From NCBI RefSeq assembly GCF_003465825.1, contig NZ_QSBV01000008.1:1-64000 (forward strand): 64,000 nucleotides of DNA, written 5' to 3'. The position numbers and the translations under genes are program-made. Positions within the stretch are counted from its first letter, which is position 1. Each line of letters begins with the position of its first letter. The notes below the pieces were generated by a model. That model did no database searches. It had not been told where the DNA came from and saw only the letters and a list, made by a program, of their open reading frames with translations. Below are positions 30,139 to 38,470 of the stretch, piece by piece. This stretch comes from Collinsella sp. AF02-46-1. Lineage in GTDB: Bacteria; Actinomycetota; Coriobacteriia; Coriobacteriales; Coriobacteriaceae.

Positions 30139-31266
30139 ATGAAGGATCTACTTTGTGACATATCAGCTTTTAGGTACTGGCGTTTGCCTCCTCAAGTCCG
30201 CGCTTTGTGTCCGCCGCTTCCACGACCGGAAGAAGACCGGCAGCGATATGATCTCGCCCGCAACCCGACGGCTGCGGTCGCGCTCGGTTTTCCGTTGTAT
30301 ACATTGGTTCGGTCGAGAAACAAACGGACTTGTCCTGCCAGCATTAGGCAGCGGCTGTTTCTTGGTGAGCTTCCCAGGGAATCCGTGCTGGAAACGGAAC
30401 ATGGGTTTTTGGTTACGTCTCCTCTGCTGACGGCATTCATCATGTCGCGGCATCTGACGGATCTCCAACTTCTTTTGGTATTGGCGGAGATGTGCGGCTT
30501 GTTTGCGGTTTGTGCCTTGCCGGCAGCACTCGAGGCGGAGCTTTCGCGTGCAATTGAGTCAGGCGCGATTCCGGCAACCTTTGGTTGGGCACGTTGCCCG
30601 TCCGAGGACGGTGCCGCCTCAAATTTGTGGCGGCGCGACGCTTTGGTTTTGGACGGAGATCTTGACCGTTTTTGTTCAGATGTTTGCGGGATGCGTTACG
30701 GCAATAGATTTATAGCGGTATCGCAACTCGTTCCATTGGGTGCCGCGTCGCCTTTTGAGGTCGAGGCGTATTTGCTACTTGCACTGCCGCGATCCCTGGG
30801 AGGCGAAGGTTTTTGCGGCATAGAGCTTAATGTTGAAGTGATGCTAAGCACGAGTGCTCGAGCGATTGTGGGAAAGTCCCGTGTATATATCGACCTACTT
30901 CTTTCTTCGCCGGACGGCAGGCGACAGGTGGCCATTGAATGTCAGGGAAAGGCCTCGCACGGACGCACAGGGGATGGCTTGCGTGACGCTGACCGCATGA
31001 CGGCCCTTCAGGCCATGGGCTACGATGTACTTCTCCTGACGCACAGACAGATATCCGATGAGGGTAGATTCCACGCGATCGTTAAGGCCGTATGCAGGAT
31101 GCTCGATGCTGAATATCGTGATAAAAGCTCAGATGAGCAAAGGGCTGAGACATTACTCCGGTCTGAACTATTCGTTGACTGGACAAAATTGGGAGTAATT
31201 GACGGAAAGATGCCCGTTAGACACAAAACAGCTCGATCGTGGACGGCTGCGGTTCTAAGTGAGTAG
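30139..31266 (+). CDS. AbiEi/DUF559-like putative nuclease
   Basis: A 375-residue protein of unknown function. The N-terminal half (SAFRYWRLPPQVRALCPPLP, LVRSRNKRTCP, VTSPLLTAFIMSRHL, AEMCGLFAV) resembles a protein family I associate with Coriobacteriia and AbiEi-like proteins. The C-terminal part, about residues 245-310, looks like a PD-(D/E)XK nuclease core: VYIDLLL, then VAIECQGKASHG, DADRMTALQAMGYDVLLL. So Asp, Glu and Gln/Lys are in place for DNA cleavage. ATG 30139 or GTG 30133 may be the start; neither has a good ribosome site. The gene lies between two MITE-like copies, and copy 2 provides its last codons and stop (Leu-Ser-Glu-TAG). Confidence 0.6.
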   Translation: MKDLLCDISAFRYWRLPPQVRALCPPLPRPEEDRQRYDLARNPTAAVALGFPLYTLVRSRNKRTCPASIRQRLFLGELPRESVLETEHGFLVTSPLLTAFIMSRHLTDLQLLLVLAEMCGLFAVCALPAALEAELSRAIESGAIPATFGWARCPSEDGAASNLWRRDALVLDGDLDRFCSDVCGMRYGNRFIAVSQLVPLGAASPFEVEAYLLLALPRSLGGEGFCGIELNVEVMLSTSARAIVGKSRVYIDLLLSSPDGRRQVAIECQGKASHGRTGDGLRDADRMTALQAMGYDVLLLTHRQISDEGRFHAIVKAVCRMLDAEYRDKSSDEQRAETLLRSELFVDWTKLGVIDGKMPVRHKTARSWTAAVLSE

Positions 31267-31377
31267 GCTTTTGGCACTTTGGTGACCAGGCCGTTTTGTA
31301 ACAAGGCATTTACCTGCGGCTTTATAAAGTGATATGGATGGCCTGCTCGGCAAGTTCAAAAAAGTCTACTCACTTAG
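31255..31377. repeat. MITE-like element, copy 2
   Basis: The ends are CTAAGTGAGTAGGCTTTT and AAAAGTCTACTCACTTAG, one G-T change from perfect symmetry that would still pair in RNA. The interior is close to copy 1. The left end supplies the stop of the nuclease-like gene. Confidence 0.9.
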
Positions 31378-31442
31378 TTTTGACGAGAAGCCGATGCCGA
31401 AGGCGGTCCTATTTCAGGGCGTTAACAAGTTCGTGAGGCACG

Positions 31443-31473
31443 AAAAAGGCCCGAACCATGCAGTCCGGGCCTT
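31443..31473 (-). terminator. terminator of the rubrerythrin gene
   Basis: AAGGCCCG and CGGGCCTT form the stem; on the minus strand TTTTTCG follows. It lies 34 bases past the stop at 31507. Confidence 0.75.
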
Positions 31474-31506
31474 ATGAAGCTAGAGATTATCTCTCAGGCG
31501 GTTGGC

Positions 31507-32067
31507 TTAGCCAAAGTAACGCTTGAGCAGGCCGGCGAAAGCCTTGCCGTGGCGAGCCTCATCGCGAGCCATCTCGTGCACGGTGTCGTGGATGGCATCG
31601 AGGCCAGCGGCCTTGGCGCGCTTGGCAAGATCGGTCTTGCCGGCGGTGGCGCCGTTCTCGGCCTCAACGCGCATTTCGAGGTTCTTCTTGGTGGAGTCGG
31701 TCACGACCTCGCCCAGGAGCTCAGCGAACTTGGCGGCGTGCTCGGCCTCCTCGTGGGCAGCCTTCTCCCAGTACAGGCCGATCTCGGGATAGCCCTCGCG
31801 ATGAGCGACGCGAGCCATGGCCAGGTACATACCGACCTCAGAGCACTCGCCCTCAAAGTTGGCGCGCAGATCGGCAACGATGTCCTCGGAGACGCCCTCC
31901 ATCTTGGCGACGCCCACGACGTGCTCGGCAGCCCACTCGAGCTGGCCCTCCTCCTGCTTCAGGAAGCGAGAGCCGGGAACGCCGCACTGGGGGCACTTGA
32001 AATCCTCGGGCAGCTGGTCGCCGTCGAACTCTTCCACATAACCGCAAACGGGGCAAACAAACTTCAT
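31507..32067 (-). CDS. reverse rubrerythrin (rubredoxin-ferritin fold)
   Basis: A 186-residue peroxide-detoxifying protein with the rubredoxin domain first. Cys5, Cys8, Cys25 and Cys28 ([14 protein letters not shown]) bind the single iron. The four-helix diiron domain follows with [27 protein letters not shown] and [12 protein letters not shown] supplying Glu and His ligands. This rubredoxin-first order is that of reverse rubrerythrins, which reduce hydrogen peroxide with NADH-derived electrons in anaerobes. ATG 32067 has AAAGGAT upstream; the frame continues to 32160 without a better start. Confidence 0.9.
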   Translation of the reverse strand: MKFVCPVCGYVEEFDGDQLPEDFKCPQCGVPGSRFLKQEEGQLEWAAEHVVGVAKMEGVSEDIVADLRANFEGECSEVGMYLAMARVAHREGYPEIGLYWEKAAHEEAEHAAKFAELLGEVVTDSTKKNLEMRVEAENGATAGKTDLAKRAKAAGLDAIHDTVHEMARDEARHGKAFAGLLKRYFG

Positions 32068-32290
32068 GATTCGATCCTTTCGATCGATGGCGATGGTGCG
32101 CTCGTCCGGTCCCGTAAGGGCCCTCTCCGGACGTGCGTCTTGACGAGTTCTATTATCCATAAATGAGACCGAATGTGAAGCCTATTAGGAATGATTTTTA
32201 ATAAAACAATTTTGGGCATGTGTAGATGTTGATTGATTAACGATTGCTAGACCTCGTGCGACCTCCGATGAGTACAATCGGTCGAGCAAA

Positions 32291-32306
32291 TGTTGACCTA
32301 TCAACA
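32291..32306. promoter_or_regulatory. operator-like palindrome before the alcohol dehydrogenase gene
   Basis: TGTTGA-CCTA-TCAACA is a perfect 6-bp inverted repeat, 19 bases upstream of the ATG. A related TGTTGATTGATTAAC lies at 32227-32241. The spacing suits a repressor such as Rex or another redox regulator, but the protein is not identified here. Confidence 0.45.
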
Positions 32307-32324
32307 AATGAAGGAGTTTCCTTT

Positions 32325-33545
32325 ATGCATCTAGCCCGTCGTGCCTGGTGCCGAACATATCAGACGGTTTTTCGCATCGCATTGCCGATCCTGCCCTATA
32401 CCGAGCCGCGCATTTTGGAGCATGCCGAGGACGTGCCCGCGGTGCTTCAAAAGCGCTCGATACAGCGGGTTCTTATCGTGACGGATCCCGGCATTGCCCG
32501 TCTGGGGCTCACGGCGCCGCTCGAGACGGCGCTCGCGTTCAAGGGAATTGGCGTTACGGTCTATGCCGAAACGCGTGCGAACCCCACGGTCTCAAACGTG
32601 GAGGAAGCGGCGTCCCTGTATCGGGAGAACGCCTGTCAGGCCATTATCGGCTTTGGCGGCGGCTCGGCCATGGACTGTGCCAAGGGCGTGGGCGCACGCA
32701 TCGCACAGCCAAACAAGCCCATCAACAAGATGCGCGGCCTGCTGCGCGTTCATCGTCGCCTGCCGCTGCTCATCGCCGTTCCCACCACGGCAGGTACGGG
32801 TAGCGAGGTCACGCTCGCAGCGGTCATTACCGATGACGAGACGCACTACAAGTACCCCATTAACGACTTTGTGCTGATCCCGCGCTTTGCGGTACACGAC
32901 CCCGAGTTTACACGTGGCCTGCCCGCCTCCATTACGGGGCAGACGGGTATGGATGCCCTGACGCATGCCGTCGAGGCCTTTATCGGGCGCAGCACCACGC
33001 CCTACACGCGCAAGATGGCGCGCCAGGCGGTGCAGCTCATCCACGACAATTTGCTCGAGGCCTATGAGTATGGCGACGACATACGTGCGCGTCGCAATAT
33101 GCTTTCGGCGGCGTATAAGGCGGGCGTTGCGTTTACCCGCTCCTATGTGGGATACGTTCACGCCATCGCGCACAGTCTGGGCGGCCGATACGGAATTCCG
33201 CACGGTTTGGCCAACGCGATCATCCTGCCGCACATGCTTCGCGCTTATGGTGACGCCGCCGCCCCCATGCTTGCCGATCTTGCTCGCATGGCAGGCATTG
33301 CGCCGGCTAACGCGCAGGACAGTCTTGCGGCCGAGGCATTTATCGATTGGGTCGATCGCATGAACGTTGCCCTGGGTATCCCCAAATATGTGACAGGCAT
33401 TCGCCGCTCCGACATTCCCGAAATGGCGGCACATGCCGACGCCGAGGCCAATCCGCTATACCCCGTTCCGCTTTTAATGGACCGTCTGGAGCTCGAGCAT
33501 ATGTACGAGGTCGTTGCGGGTGGTATGTTTGAAGACGAGAATTAG
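32325..33545 (+). CDS. iron-containing alcohol dehydrogenase
   Basis: A 406-residue group III alcohol dehydrogenase. The NAD(P)-binding motif GGGSAMD is at residues 111-117, and the iron ligands are Asp210, His214, His279 and His293 (MDALTH; HAIAHSLGGRYGIPHG), with spacing as in FucO. It interconverts alcohols and aldehydes, with the exact alcohol unknown. AAGGAG lies eight bases before ATG 32325. The next gene, eight bases downstream, is an aldehyde dehydrogenase, so together they would oxidise an alcohol through its aldehyde or run in reverse for fermentation. Confidence 0.88.
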   Translation: MHLARRAWCRTYQTVFRIALPILPYTEPRILEHAEDVPAVLQKRSIQRVLIVTDPGIARLGLTAPLETALAFKGIGVTVYAETRANPTVSNVEEAASLYRENACQAIIGFGGGSAMDCAKGVGARIAQPNKPINKMRGLLRVHRRLPLLIAVPTTAGTGSEVTLAAVITDDETHYKYPINDFVLIPRFAVHDPEFTRGLPASITGQTGMDALTHAVEAFIGRSTTPYTRKMARQAVQLIHDNLLEAYEYGDDIRARRNMLSAAYKAGVAFTRSYVGYVHAIAHSLGGRYGIPHGLANAIILPHMLRAYGDAAAPMLADLARMAGIAPANAQDSLAAEAFIDWVDRMNVALGIPKYVTGIRRSDIPEMAAHADAEANPLYPVPLLMDRLELEHMYEVVAGGMFEDEN

Positions 33546-33553
33546 GAGGGTCC

Positions 33554-34933
33554 ATGAACACCGAGGAAATTGCGCGCATCGTTGCCGATCAGCGCGCCTA
33601 TTTTAAGACGCACGCCACGTTTGATGTCGACGCTCGCCGCCGTGCGCTCGTGCGCCTGCGTGATGCGGTTCGTGCGCACGAGGCCGATATCGCCCATGCG
33701 CTCAAGACCGATTTGGGAAAGTCGCATGACGAGGCCTATATGTGTGAGATCGGCACCTCGCTTTCCGAGATTCGACATCAGATTGCGCATGTGGCCCGAT
33801 GGAGCCGTGCCCACTTGCGCCCGTGCGACCTCGCCAATGCTATTAGTGTGTGCAAGACGCAGTCCGTGCCCTATGGCGTCACGCTCATTATGGCGCCCTG
33901 GAACTACCCGTTTTTGCTAACGCTCGAGCCGCTTGCCGGCGCCCTTGCCGCGGGCAATACCGTGGTCATCAAGCCGAGCGCTTATGCTCCGGCATCGAGC
34001 GCGGTGCTCAGGCGAATCTGTGAAGAGGCATTTGATCCGCGTCTGGTAACGGTTGTCGAGGGCGGCCGCGCCGAAAACGAAGCGCTGCTCGACGAGTGCT
34101 GGGACAAGATCTTCTTTACCGGCAGCGTTCCGGTCGGCAAGCTCGTCATGGAGCGCGCGAGCAAAAACCTTACGCCCGTGACGCTTGAGCTGGGCGGAAA
34201 GAGCCCCTGCATCGTGGATGCGACGGCAAACTTGAAGGTCGCAGCACGCCGCATCGCCTTTGGTAAATGGCTCAACGTGGGGCAGACCTGCGTGGCGCCC
34301 GACTATCTGTTGGTCGATGCGCGCGTGCACGACGAGCTGTTGGGCCTCATCAAGGAGGAGGTCCGCCGCATGTTTGGCGAGCATCCGCTCGACAACGAGG
34401 ATTACGGCCACATCGTCAACGCCAAGCATTTTGCGCGCGTGCGCGGGCTGATCGATCCCGACAAGGTTGTGCTGGGAGGCACGGCGCGCGAGTCGTCGCT
34501 CAAGATTGAGCCGACGATCCTAGACGGCGTGGCGCCTGGGGACGCCGTAATGCAGGAGGAGATTTTCGGCCCCATCTTGCCGGTGCTGACGTTTGAGAGC
34601 CTAGACGAGGCCGAGACATTTATTACGGATCGCCCGACACCGCTGGCCTTATATATCTTTAGCCAGGACCGCGCAGTTCAGGAGCGCTTTGTGCGCTATG
34701 TGCCCTTTGGCGGCGGCTGCGTCAACGACACGATCATGCATCTGGCTACGAGCCATATGGGCTTTGGCGGCATGGGCGCGAGCGGTATGGGGCAGTACCA
34801 TGGCCGCGAGAGTTTCGATACGTTTAGCCACAAGAAGAGCATCGTGAACAAGGCAACCTGGCTGGACGTGCCATTCCGCTATGCCCCTTATGCAAGCTGG
34901 AAGCACAAGTTCGTGCGTATGTTTGTGCATTAG
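33554..34933 (+). CDS. aldehyde dehydrogenase (class 3/fatty aldehyde type)
   Basis: A 459-residue NAD(P)-dependent aldehyde dehydrogenase. The catalytic Cys246 is in NVGQTCVAPDY and the general base Glu212 in LELGGKSP. APWNYPFLLTLEPL and the short length with no N-terminal extension place it with class 3 enzymes (AldH/YwdH-like), which act on medium- or long-chain aldehydes. AGGAGG precedes the ATG. It forms an operon with the alcohol dehydrogenase upstream and ends in a strong terminator. Confidence 0.88.
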   Translation: MNTEEIARIVADQRAYFKTHATFDVDARRRALVRLRDAVRAHEADIAHALKTDLGKSHDEAYMCEIGTSLSEIRHQIAHVARWSRAHLRPCDLANAISVCKTQSVPYGVTLIMAPWNYPFLLTLEPLAGALAAGNTVVIKPSAYAPASSAVLRRICEEAFDPRLVTVVEGGRAENEALLDECWDKIFFTGSVPVGKLVMERASKNLTPVTLELGGKSPCIVDATANLKVAARRIAFGKWLNVGQTCVAPDYLLVDARVHDELLGLIKEEVRRMFGEHPLDNEDYGHIVNAKHFARVRGLIDPDKVVLGGTARESSLKIEPTILDGVAPGDAVMQEEIFGPILPVLTFESLDEAETFITDRPTPLALYIFSQDRAVQERFVRYVPFGGGCVNDTIMHLATSHMGFGGMGASGMGQYHGRESFDTFSHKKSIVNKATWLDVPFRYAPYASWKHKFVRMFVH

Positions 34934-34941
34934 AAAAGATC

Positions 34942-34980
34942 GCGGGTAATACGAACAAGTGTTCCTATTACCCGCATTTT
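34942..34980 (+). terminator. terminator of the adh-aldh operon
   Basis: GCGGGTAAT and ATTACCCGC form a 9-bp stem with a 16-base loop, followed by ATTTT on the plus strand. Confidence 0.8.
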
Positions 34981-35038
34981 GCGTTAGACTACTGCTATGG
35001 AGCACGGATGGGCCAACTCCCTTTAGAAGGGATTTGGT

Positions 35039-35122
35039 ATGAACGTAAGCGATGTTATTTCGTTATTGGCGTTGTTGATCGCGGCTATCGAACTCGGCCT
35101 GTTTATCGGCCGAATGAAATAG
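35039..35122 (+). CDS. 27-residue hydrophobic peptide, possible type I toxin
   Basis: MNVSDVISLLALLIAAIELG followed by LFIGRMK: one membrane-spanning helix ending in basic residues. AAGGG lies seven bases before the ATG. Size, hydrophobicity and isolation resemble holin-like type I toxins of Gram-positive bacteria (Hol_Tox type). A minus-strand promoter candidate at 35217-35245 could make an antisense RNA over its 3' end. No related sequence is confirmed, so this is a proposal. Confidence 0.45.
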   Translation: MNVSDVISLLALLIAAIELGLFIGRMK

Positions 35123-35216
35123 CCGCCCCCGCGTAAGCGAAGACGGCCACTTCTCACGATGAAAACGTGTATCGGAGTTGGCAAGACCCGCTGCCACGGG
35201 TGCCATCCGTGTTCCT

Positions 35217-35245
35217 ATCTTATCTGCAAGCGTCCCGTCGCGCAA
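35217..35245 (-). promoter_or_regulatory. candidate antisense promoter
   Basis: On the minus strand TTGCGC and TAAGAT are 17 bases apart. Transcription would run leftward through 35122 into the small hydrophobic ORF. Only sequence similarity supports it. Confidence 0.3.
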
Positions 35246-35358
35246 GCGTTGCGGCAAGCGATTGAAAGACGCAGACAGGATGAATTTGTGTCCGCACGGG
35301 CCCGTAGACTTCTCAATAAGGTTAAACGCCGGGTATTCCGGCCGGTAGAGGAGCTGCC

Positions 35359-35685
35359 ATGTACGAGCCTTCACGTGTTCTTTTGTCGTTTCATATTGCA
35401 GGATTTCAGTATGCCGATGGCGCCTTGGTCTTGGGCGATCTTAAAGCGGGCGATAAGCTGACGCTGTGTGCCGAGCGCGATAATCCCCATGATCCCGAGG
35501 CGGTTGCGATCTACTACGGCAACACCAAGCTCGGCTATGTTCCGGGAAACGAGGCCGGCCCGCTGTCCTTGATGATGTATTACGGCCATGGGTACGTATT
35601 TGAAGCCCGTGTGCAGCAGGTTGCTCCCGAGCGCAGCCCGTGGCATCAGGTGCGCGTTGGCCTCTATGTGGTGGATGCCCGCTAA
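35359..35685 (+). CDS. stand-alone HIRAN domain protein
   Basis: A 108-residue protein consisting almost wholly of a HIRAN domain: AGFQYADGALVLGDLKAGDK, LTLCAERDNPHDPEAVAIYY and KLGYVPGNEAGPLSLMM. HIRAN domains bind DNA ends or stalled forks when joined to helicases such as HLTF; free-standing bacterial copies are of unknown role and may mark damaged DNA. GAGGAG lies before the ATG. It is followed after 18 bases by a small charged protein, probably in one operon. Confidence 0.8.
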   Translation: MYEPSRVLLSFHIAGFQYADGALVLGDLKAGDKLTLCAERDNPHDPEAVAIYYGNTKLGYVPGNEAGPLSLMMYYGHGYVFEARVQQVAPERSPWHQVRVGLYVVDAR

Positions 35686-35703
35686 TCGGTGAGGGGGGCT
35701 GCC

Positions 35704-35883
35704 ATGTTTGATGACGATGATCTGTTTAATCTGACAGATGATCCGTTTGAGTGGGATCTGCTGCTCGATGACGATGAGCTGGTGCGGGACCGTAAAAAGC
35801 GGCAGGACAAGAACGCCCAGGGTGACGCGTCGAAAAAGAAAGACAAACGCCGCCGAGGTCCGTTCGGTGGGCTCTTTGGCTAA
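35704..35883 (+). CDS. small acidic-basic protein of unknown function
   Basis: A 59-residue protein with an Asp-rich first half (FDDDDLFNLTDDPFEWDLLL) and a Lys/Arg-rich second half ending RRRGPFGGLFG. ATG 35704 has GAGGGGG upstream. It lies 18 bases after the HIRAN gene in the same direction, so it may partner that protein. I do not recognise the family. Confidence 0.55.
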   Translation: MFDDDDLFNLTDDPFEWDLLLDDDELVRDRKKRQDKNAQGDASKKKDKRRRGPFGGLFG

Positions 35884-35949
35884 CCGACGCGCCAAAGCGT
35901 CTGTATACTAGGCACGTGTTAGACACGTTGCGAAATGAGGATACAGACG

Positions 35950-36495
35950 ATGATGTGGTTTACCGCCGACCTGCACCTGGGCGATACGAATATCTTGCAC
36001 GATATGGATCGGCCGTTTGATTCGGTCGAGGAGATGAACCGCAAGGTCATCGATGCCATCAATGAGTGCGTGGCGACGGACGACCGCCTCTATATTCTGG
36101 GTGACTTTACCTATCGTTTGCCCCTGGCGGAGGCGGTTCGCCTGCGCGAGCGCATCGAATGCCAGAATGTAACGCTCATCCGTGGTAACCATGACGGCGA
36201 TTGGGAAGATCCGGACGCGCCGCACATTTGGGATGAGGTGCGCGATTACCTGGAGGTTGCCCCGGGCTATGCCAAGGGCCATCGTCTAGTTATGAGCCAC
36301 TACCCCATGCTCAGCTGGAATGGCAAGGCGCGTGGCGCCATCATGCTGCACGGGCATATCCACAGCAGGGGAGACCGCGCCAACGCGCGCAACCGCGATC
36401 GCGAACGTCCCATTTACCGCTACGATGTGGGCCTCGACGCCAACAACTACAAGCCCGTAAGCCGAGACCAGATCCTGAATTTCTTTGGCCTGTAG
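35950..36495 (+). CDS. calcineurin-like metallophosphoesterase
   Basis: A 181-residue phosphoesterase of the YmdB/YfcE superfamily type with all metal motifs: DLHLG (residues 6-10), GDF, GNHDG, SHYPM and GHIHSR. Two metals should be bound; substrate unknown, possibly a cyclic nucleotide or nucleic acid end. ATG 35950 (or 35953) has GAGGATA upstream. It lies 66 bases after the small charged protein. A hairpin repeat follows the stop. Confidence 0.8.
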   Translation: MMWFTADLHLGDTNILHDMDRPFDSVEEMNRKVIDAINECVATDDRLYILGDFTYRLPLAEAVRLRERIECQNVTLIRGNHDGDWEDPDAPHIWDEVRDYLEVAPGYAKGHRLVMSHYPMLSWNGKARGAIMLHGHIHSRGDRANARNRDRERPIYRYDVGLDANNYKPVSRDQILNFFGL

Positions 36496-36500
36496 CTCGC

Positions 36501-36538
36501 AAACCGCCACAAAGGGGACAGTCGCCTTTGTGGTGGTT
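36501..36538. repeat. hairpin repeat after the phosphoesterase gene
   Basis: AACCGCCACAAAGG and CCTTTGTGGTGGTT pair with one G-T mismatch. The loop GGACAGTCG shares the GGGACAG theme of the 53-bp dispersed repeat. It begins six bases after the stop and could end the transcript. Confidence 0.65.
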
Positions 36539-36633
36539 CTGGCGCCGTTGCCATTATGGCGGCGGCGTCTTTTTTGTCCGTGCGGCGCGGTAGAGTGTAG
36601 GCGGTTGAAATTTGCGTCCATCGAGGAGCTGCC

Positions 36634-38391
36634 ATGAACGAGATCAAGTGCCCGCATTGCGGCGAAGTTTTTAAGGTCGATGCGTCCGGTTATGCGGATA
36701 TCGTCAAGCAGGTGCGCGATGCCGAGTTCTCGCGCGACCTGGATGAGCGCGTGAAGGCGGTCCAGCGCGAGGGCGAGCAGGCACTGGAGCTTGAGCGCTC
36801 GCGCTCGACGGCTGCTTTGCAAAAGGCAGAGTCTCAGCGCGACGCTCAGCTTGTCGAGCAGAAGAATGCTGCAGCTCAGCAGCTGGCGCAAGAGGTTGCC
36901 AAGCGCGACGCTGAGCTTGCCGAGCTGCGCGCCAAGCTCGAAGGCGCTGCCGCAGAGCGCGAGAGTGCAAGTCAGCGCGCGGCGGTTGAGGCCCGCGCCG
37001 ATGCTCAAAAGGAGAATGCCGAACTGCAGCGCGAGATCGACAACCTGCGTGCGCAGTTGGGGCGCAAAGATGATGAAGCCAAGCTTGCCGAGGCAGCGGC
37101 ACGCAATGCTGCTCAAAACGACCTGTCCGCACGTGATGCCCAGATTGCCGAGCTGCAAGCCAGGCTCGCCGCGGCGGACAAGGCCCAGGAGATGGCGCTT
37201 GCTGCTGCTGCGGCCGAATCGCAGCGTGAGCTCGAGGCCGCTCGCAGCGAGGCCGAACGTACGCTTGCTGACTATCGCGCGAAGGTTCAGGAGAAGTTTT
37301 CCGTCGCAAAGGCTCAGTCCGAGCAGGAGGCCGAGGGTCTGCGTGCTCAGCTGCGCGAACAGGAACTGACGGCCAAGATGAACCTATCGGAGGCGGTCGC
37401 CGCGGCGGAGCGTGAGCGTGACGAGGCCCGCGCCAAGCTCACGAGTGAGCTGGCGGTGCGCGATTCACGCGAGGAGCAGGCCAAGGCGGCACACGAGCTC
37501 GAACTTGCGCAGACCAAGCGCGCGAACGAGGAACTGATTCGCTACAAGGATGAAGAGATTGAGCGCCTTAAGGACATGAAGGTCCGCCTGTCCACCAAGA
37601 TGGTGGGCGAGTCGCTCGAGCAGCACTGCGAGACCGAGTTTAATCGTCTGCGCATGACGGCGTTTCCCAACGCGTACTTCGAGAAAGATAACGATGCGTC
37701 CGAGGGCACCAAGGGCGACTTTATCTTCCGCGAGTGCGACGCGAGCGGCAACGAGATCATTTCGATCATGTTCGAGATGAAAAACGAGAACGACGAGACC
37801 GCGACCAAACACAAGAACGAGGATTTCTTTAAGAAACTCGATCACGATCGCCGCCAGAAAGGCTGCGAGTATGCGGTGCTCTGCACCCTGCTGGAGCCCG
37901 AGAGTGACCTCTATAACGCGGGTATCGTCGACGTGAGTTACCGCTATGAGAAGATGTACGTGATCCGCCCGCAGTTCTTCATCCCCATGATTACGCTCCT
38001 TCGCAACGCCGCTATGGGTTCGCTTCGCTATAAGCAGGAACTGGCGGAGTACAAACAGCAGAATATCGATGTCACGAACTTCGAAGCCAAGATGGAGAAG
38101 TTCAAGGATGGCTTCTCGCGCAACTACAACCTGGCGAGCAAGCAATTCGAGTCGGCAATCAAGGAGATCGATGCCGCCATTAAGCAGCTCGAGAAGACCA
38201 AGGACGACTTGCGCCGCAGCACCGAGAACCTACGCTTGGCCCACAACAAGGCCGATGAGCTTACCATTCGCAAGCTCACATGGGGCAACAAGACCATGAA
38301 GGCAGCGTTTGACGAGGCGCGCGAGGCTGCGCCAGAGACAAACGAGGAGCCAGCCGAGGCGGATTCGTATGAGGTCGAGGATGCCGAGTAA
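36634..38391 (+). CDS. DUF2130 coiled-coil protein
   Basis: A 585-residue protein. A zinc-ribbon-like start (IKCPHCGEVF) is followed by a long Ala/Glu/Arg coiled coil (about residues 20-310) and then the conserved DUF2130 domain: MVGESLEQHCETEFN, KGDFIFRECDASGNEIISIM and FEMKNENDETATKHKNEDFF. The Asp, Glu and Lys pattern of the last part resembles a PD-(D/E)XK nuclease core, so a DNA-processing function is possible, but none is established. GAGGAG precedes the ATG. It stands alone and ends in a strong bidirectional hairpin. Confidence 0.85.
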   Translation: MNEIKCPHCGEVFKVDASGYADIVKQVRDAEFSRDLDERVKAVQREGEQALELERSRSTAALQKAESQRDAQLVEQKNAAAQQLAQEVAKRDAELAELRAKLEGAAAERESASQRAAVEARADAQKENAELQREIDNLRAQLGRKDDEAKLAEAAARNAAQNDLSARDAQIAELQARLAAADKAQEMALAAAAAESQRELEAARSEAERTLADYRAKVQEKFSVAKAQSEQEAEGLRAQLREQELTAKMNLSEAVAAAERERDEARAKLTSELAVRDSREEQAKAAHELELAQTKRANEELIRYKDEEIERLKDMKVRLSTKMVGESLEQHCETEFNRLRMTAFPNAYFEKDNDASEGTKGDFIFRECDASGNEIISIMFEMKNENDETATKHKNEDFFKKLDHDRRQKGCEYAVLCTLLEPESDLYNAGIVDVSYRYEKMYVIRPQFFIPMITLLRNAAMGSLRYKQELAEYKQQNIDVTNFEAKMEKFKDGFSRNYNLASKQFESAIKEIDAAIKQLEKTKDDLRRSTENLRLAHNKADELTIRKLTWGNKTMKAAFDEAREAAPETNEEPAEADSYEVEDAE

Positions 38392-38406
38392 GGCATAGCG
38401 GATAGT

Positions 38407-38448
38407 GAAAAAGCGGGGCTGCTGGCGATGTTGCCAACAGCCCCGCTT
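38407..38448. terminator. bidirectional terminator
   Basis: AAGCGGGGCTG and CAGCCCCGCTT form the stem, with TGGC / GCCA extending it inside. The minus strand continues with TTTTTCAC and the plus strand with CGTTTC. It lies between the convergent DUF2130 and helicase genes. Confidence 0.8.
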
Positions 38449-38470
38449 CGTTTCGTCCCAATATGCTTGG

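Noticed and set aside
29835..31377. Composite transposon made of two MITE copies
   Set aside because: The flanking elements have no transposase and the gene between them is not one; direct-repeat recombination is the simpler reading.
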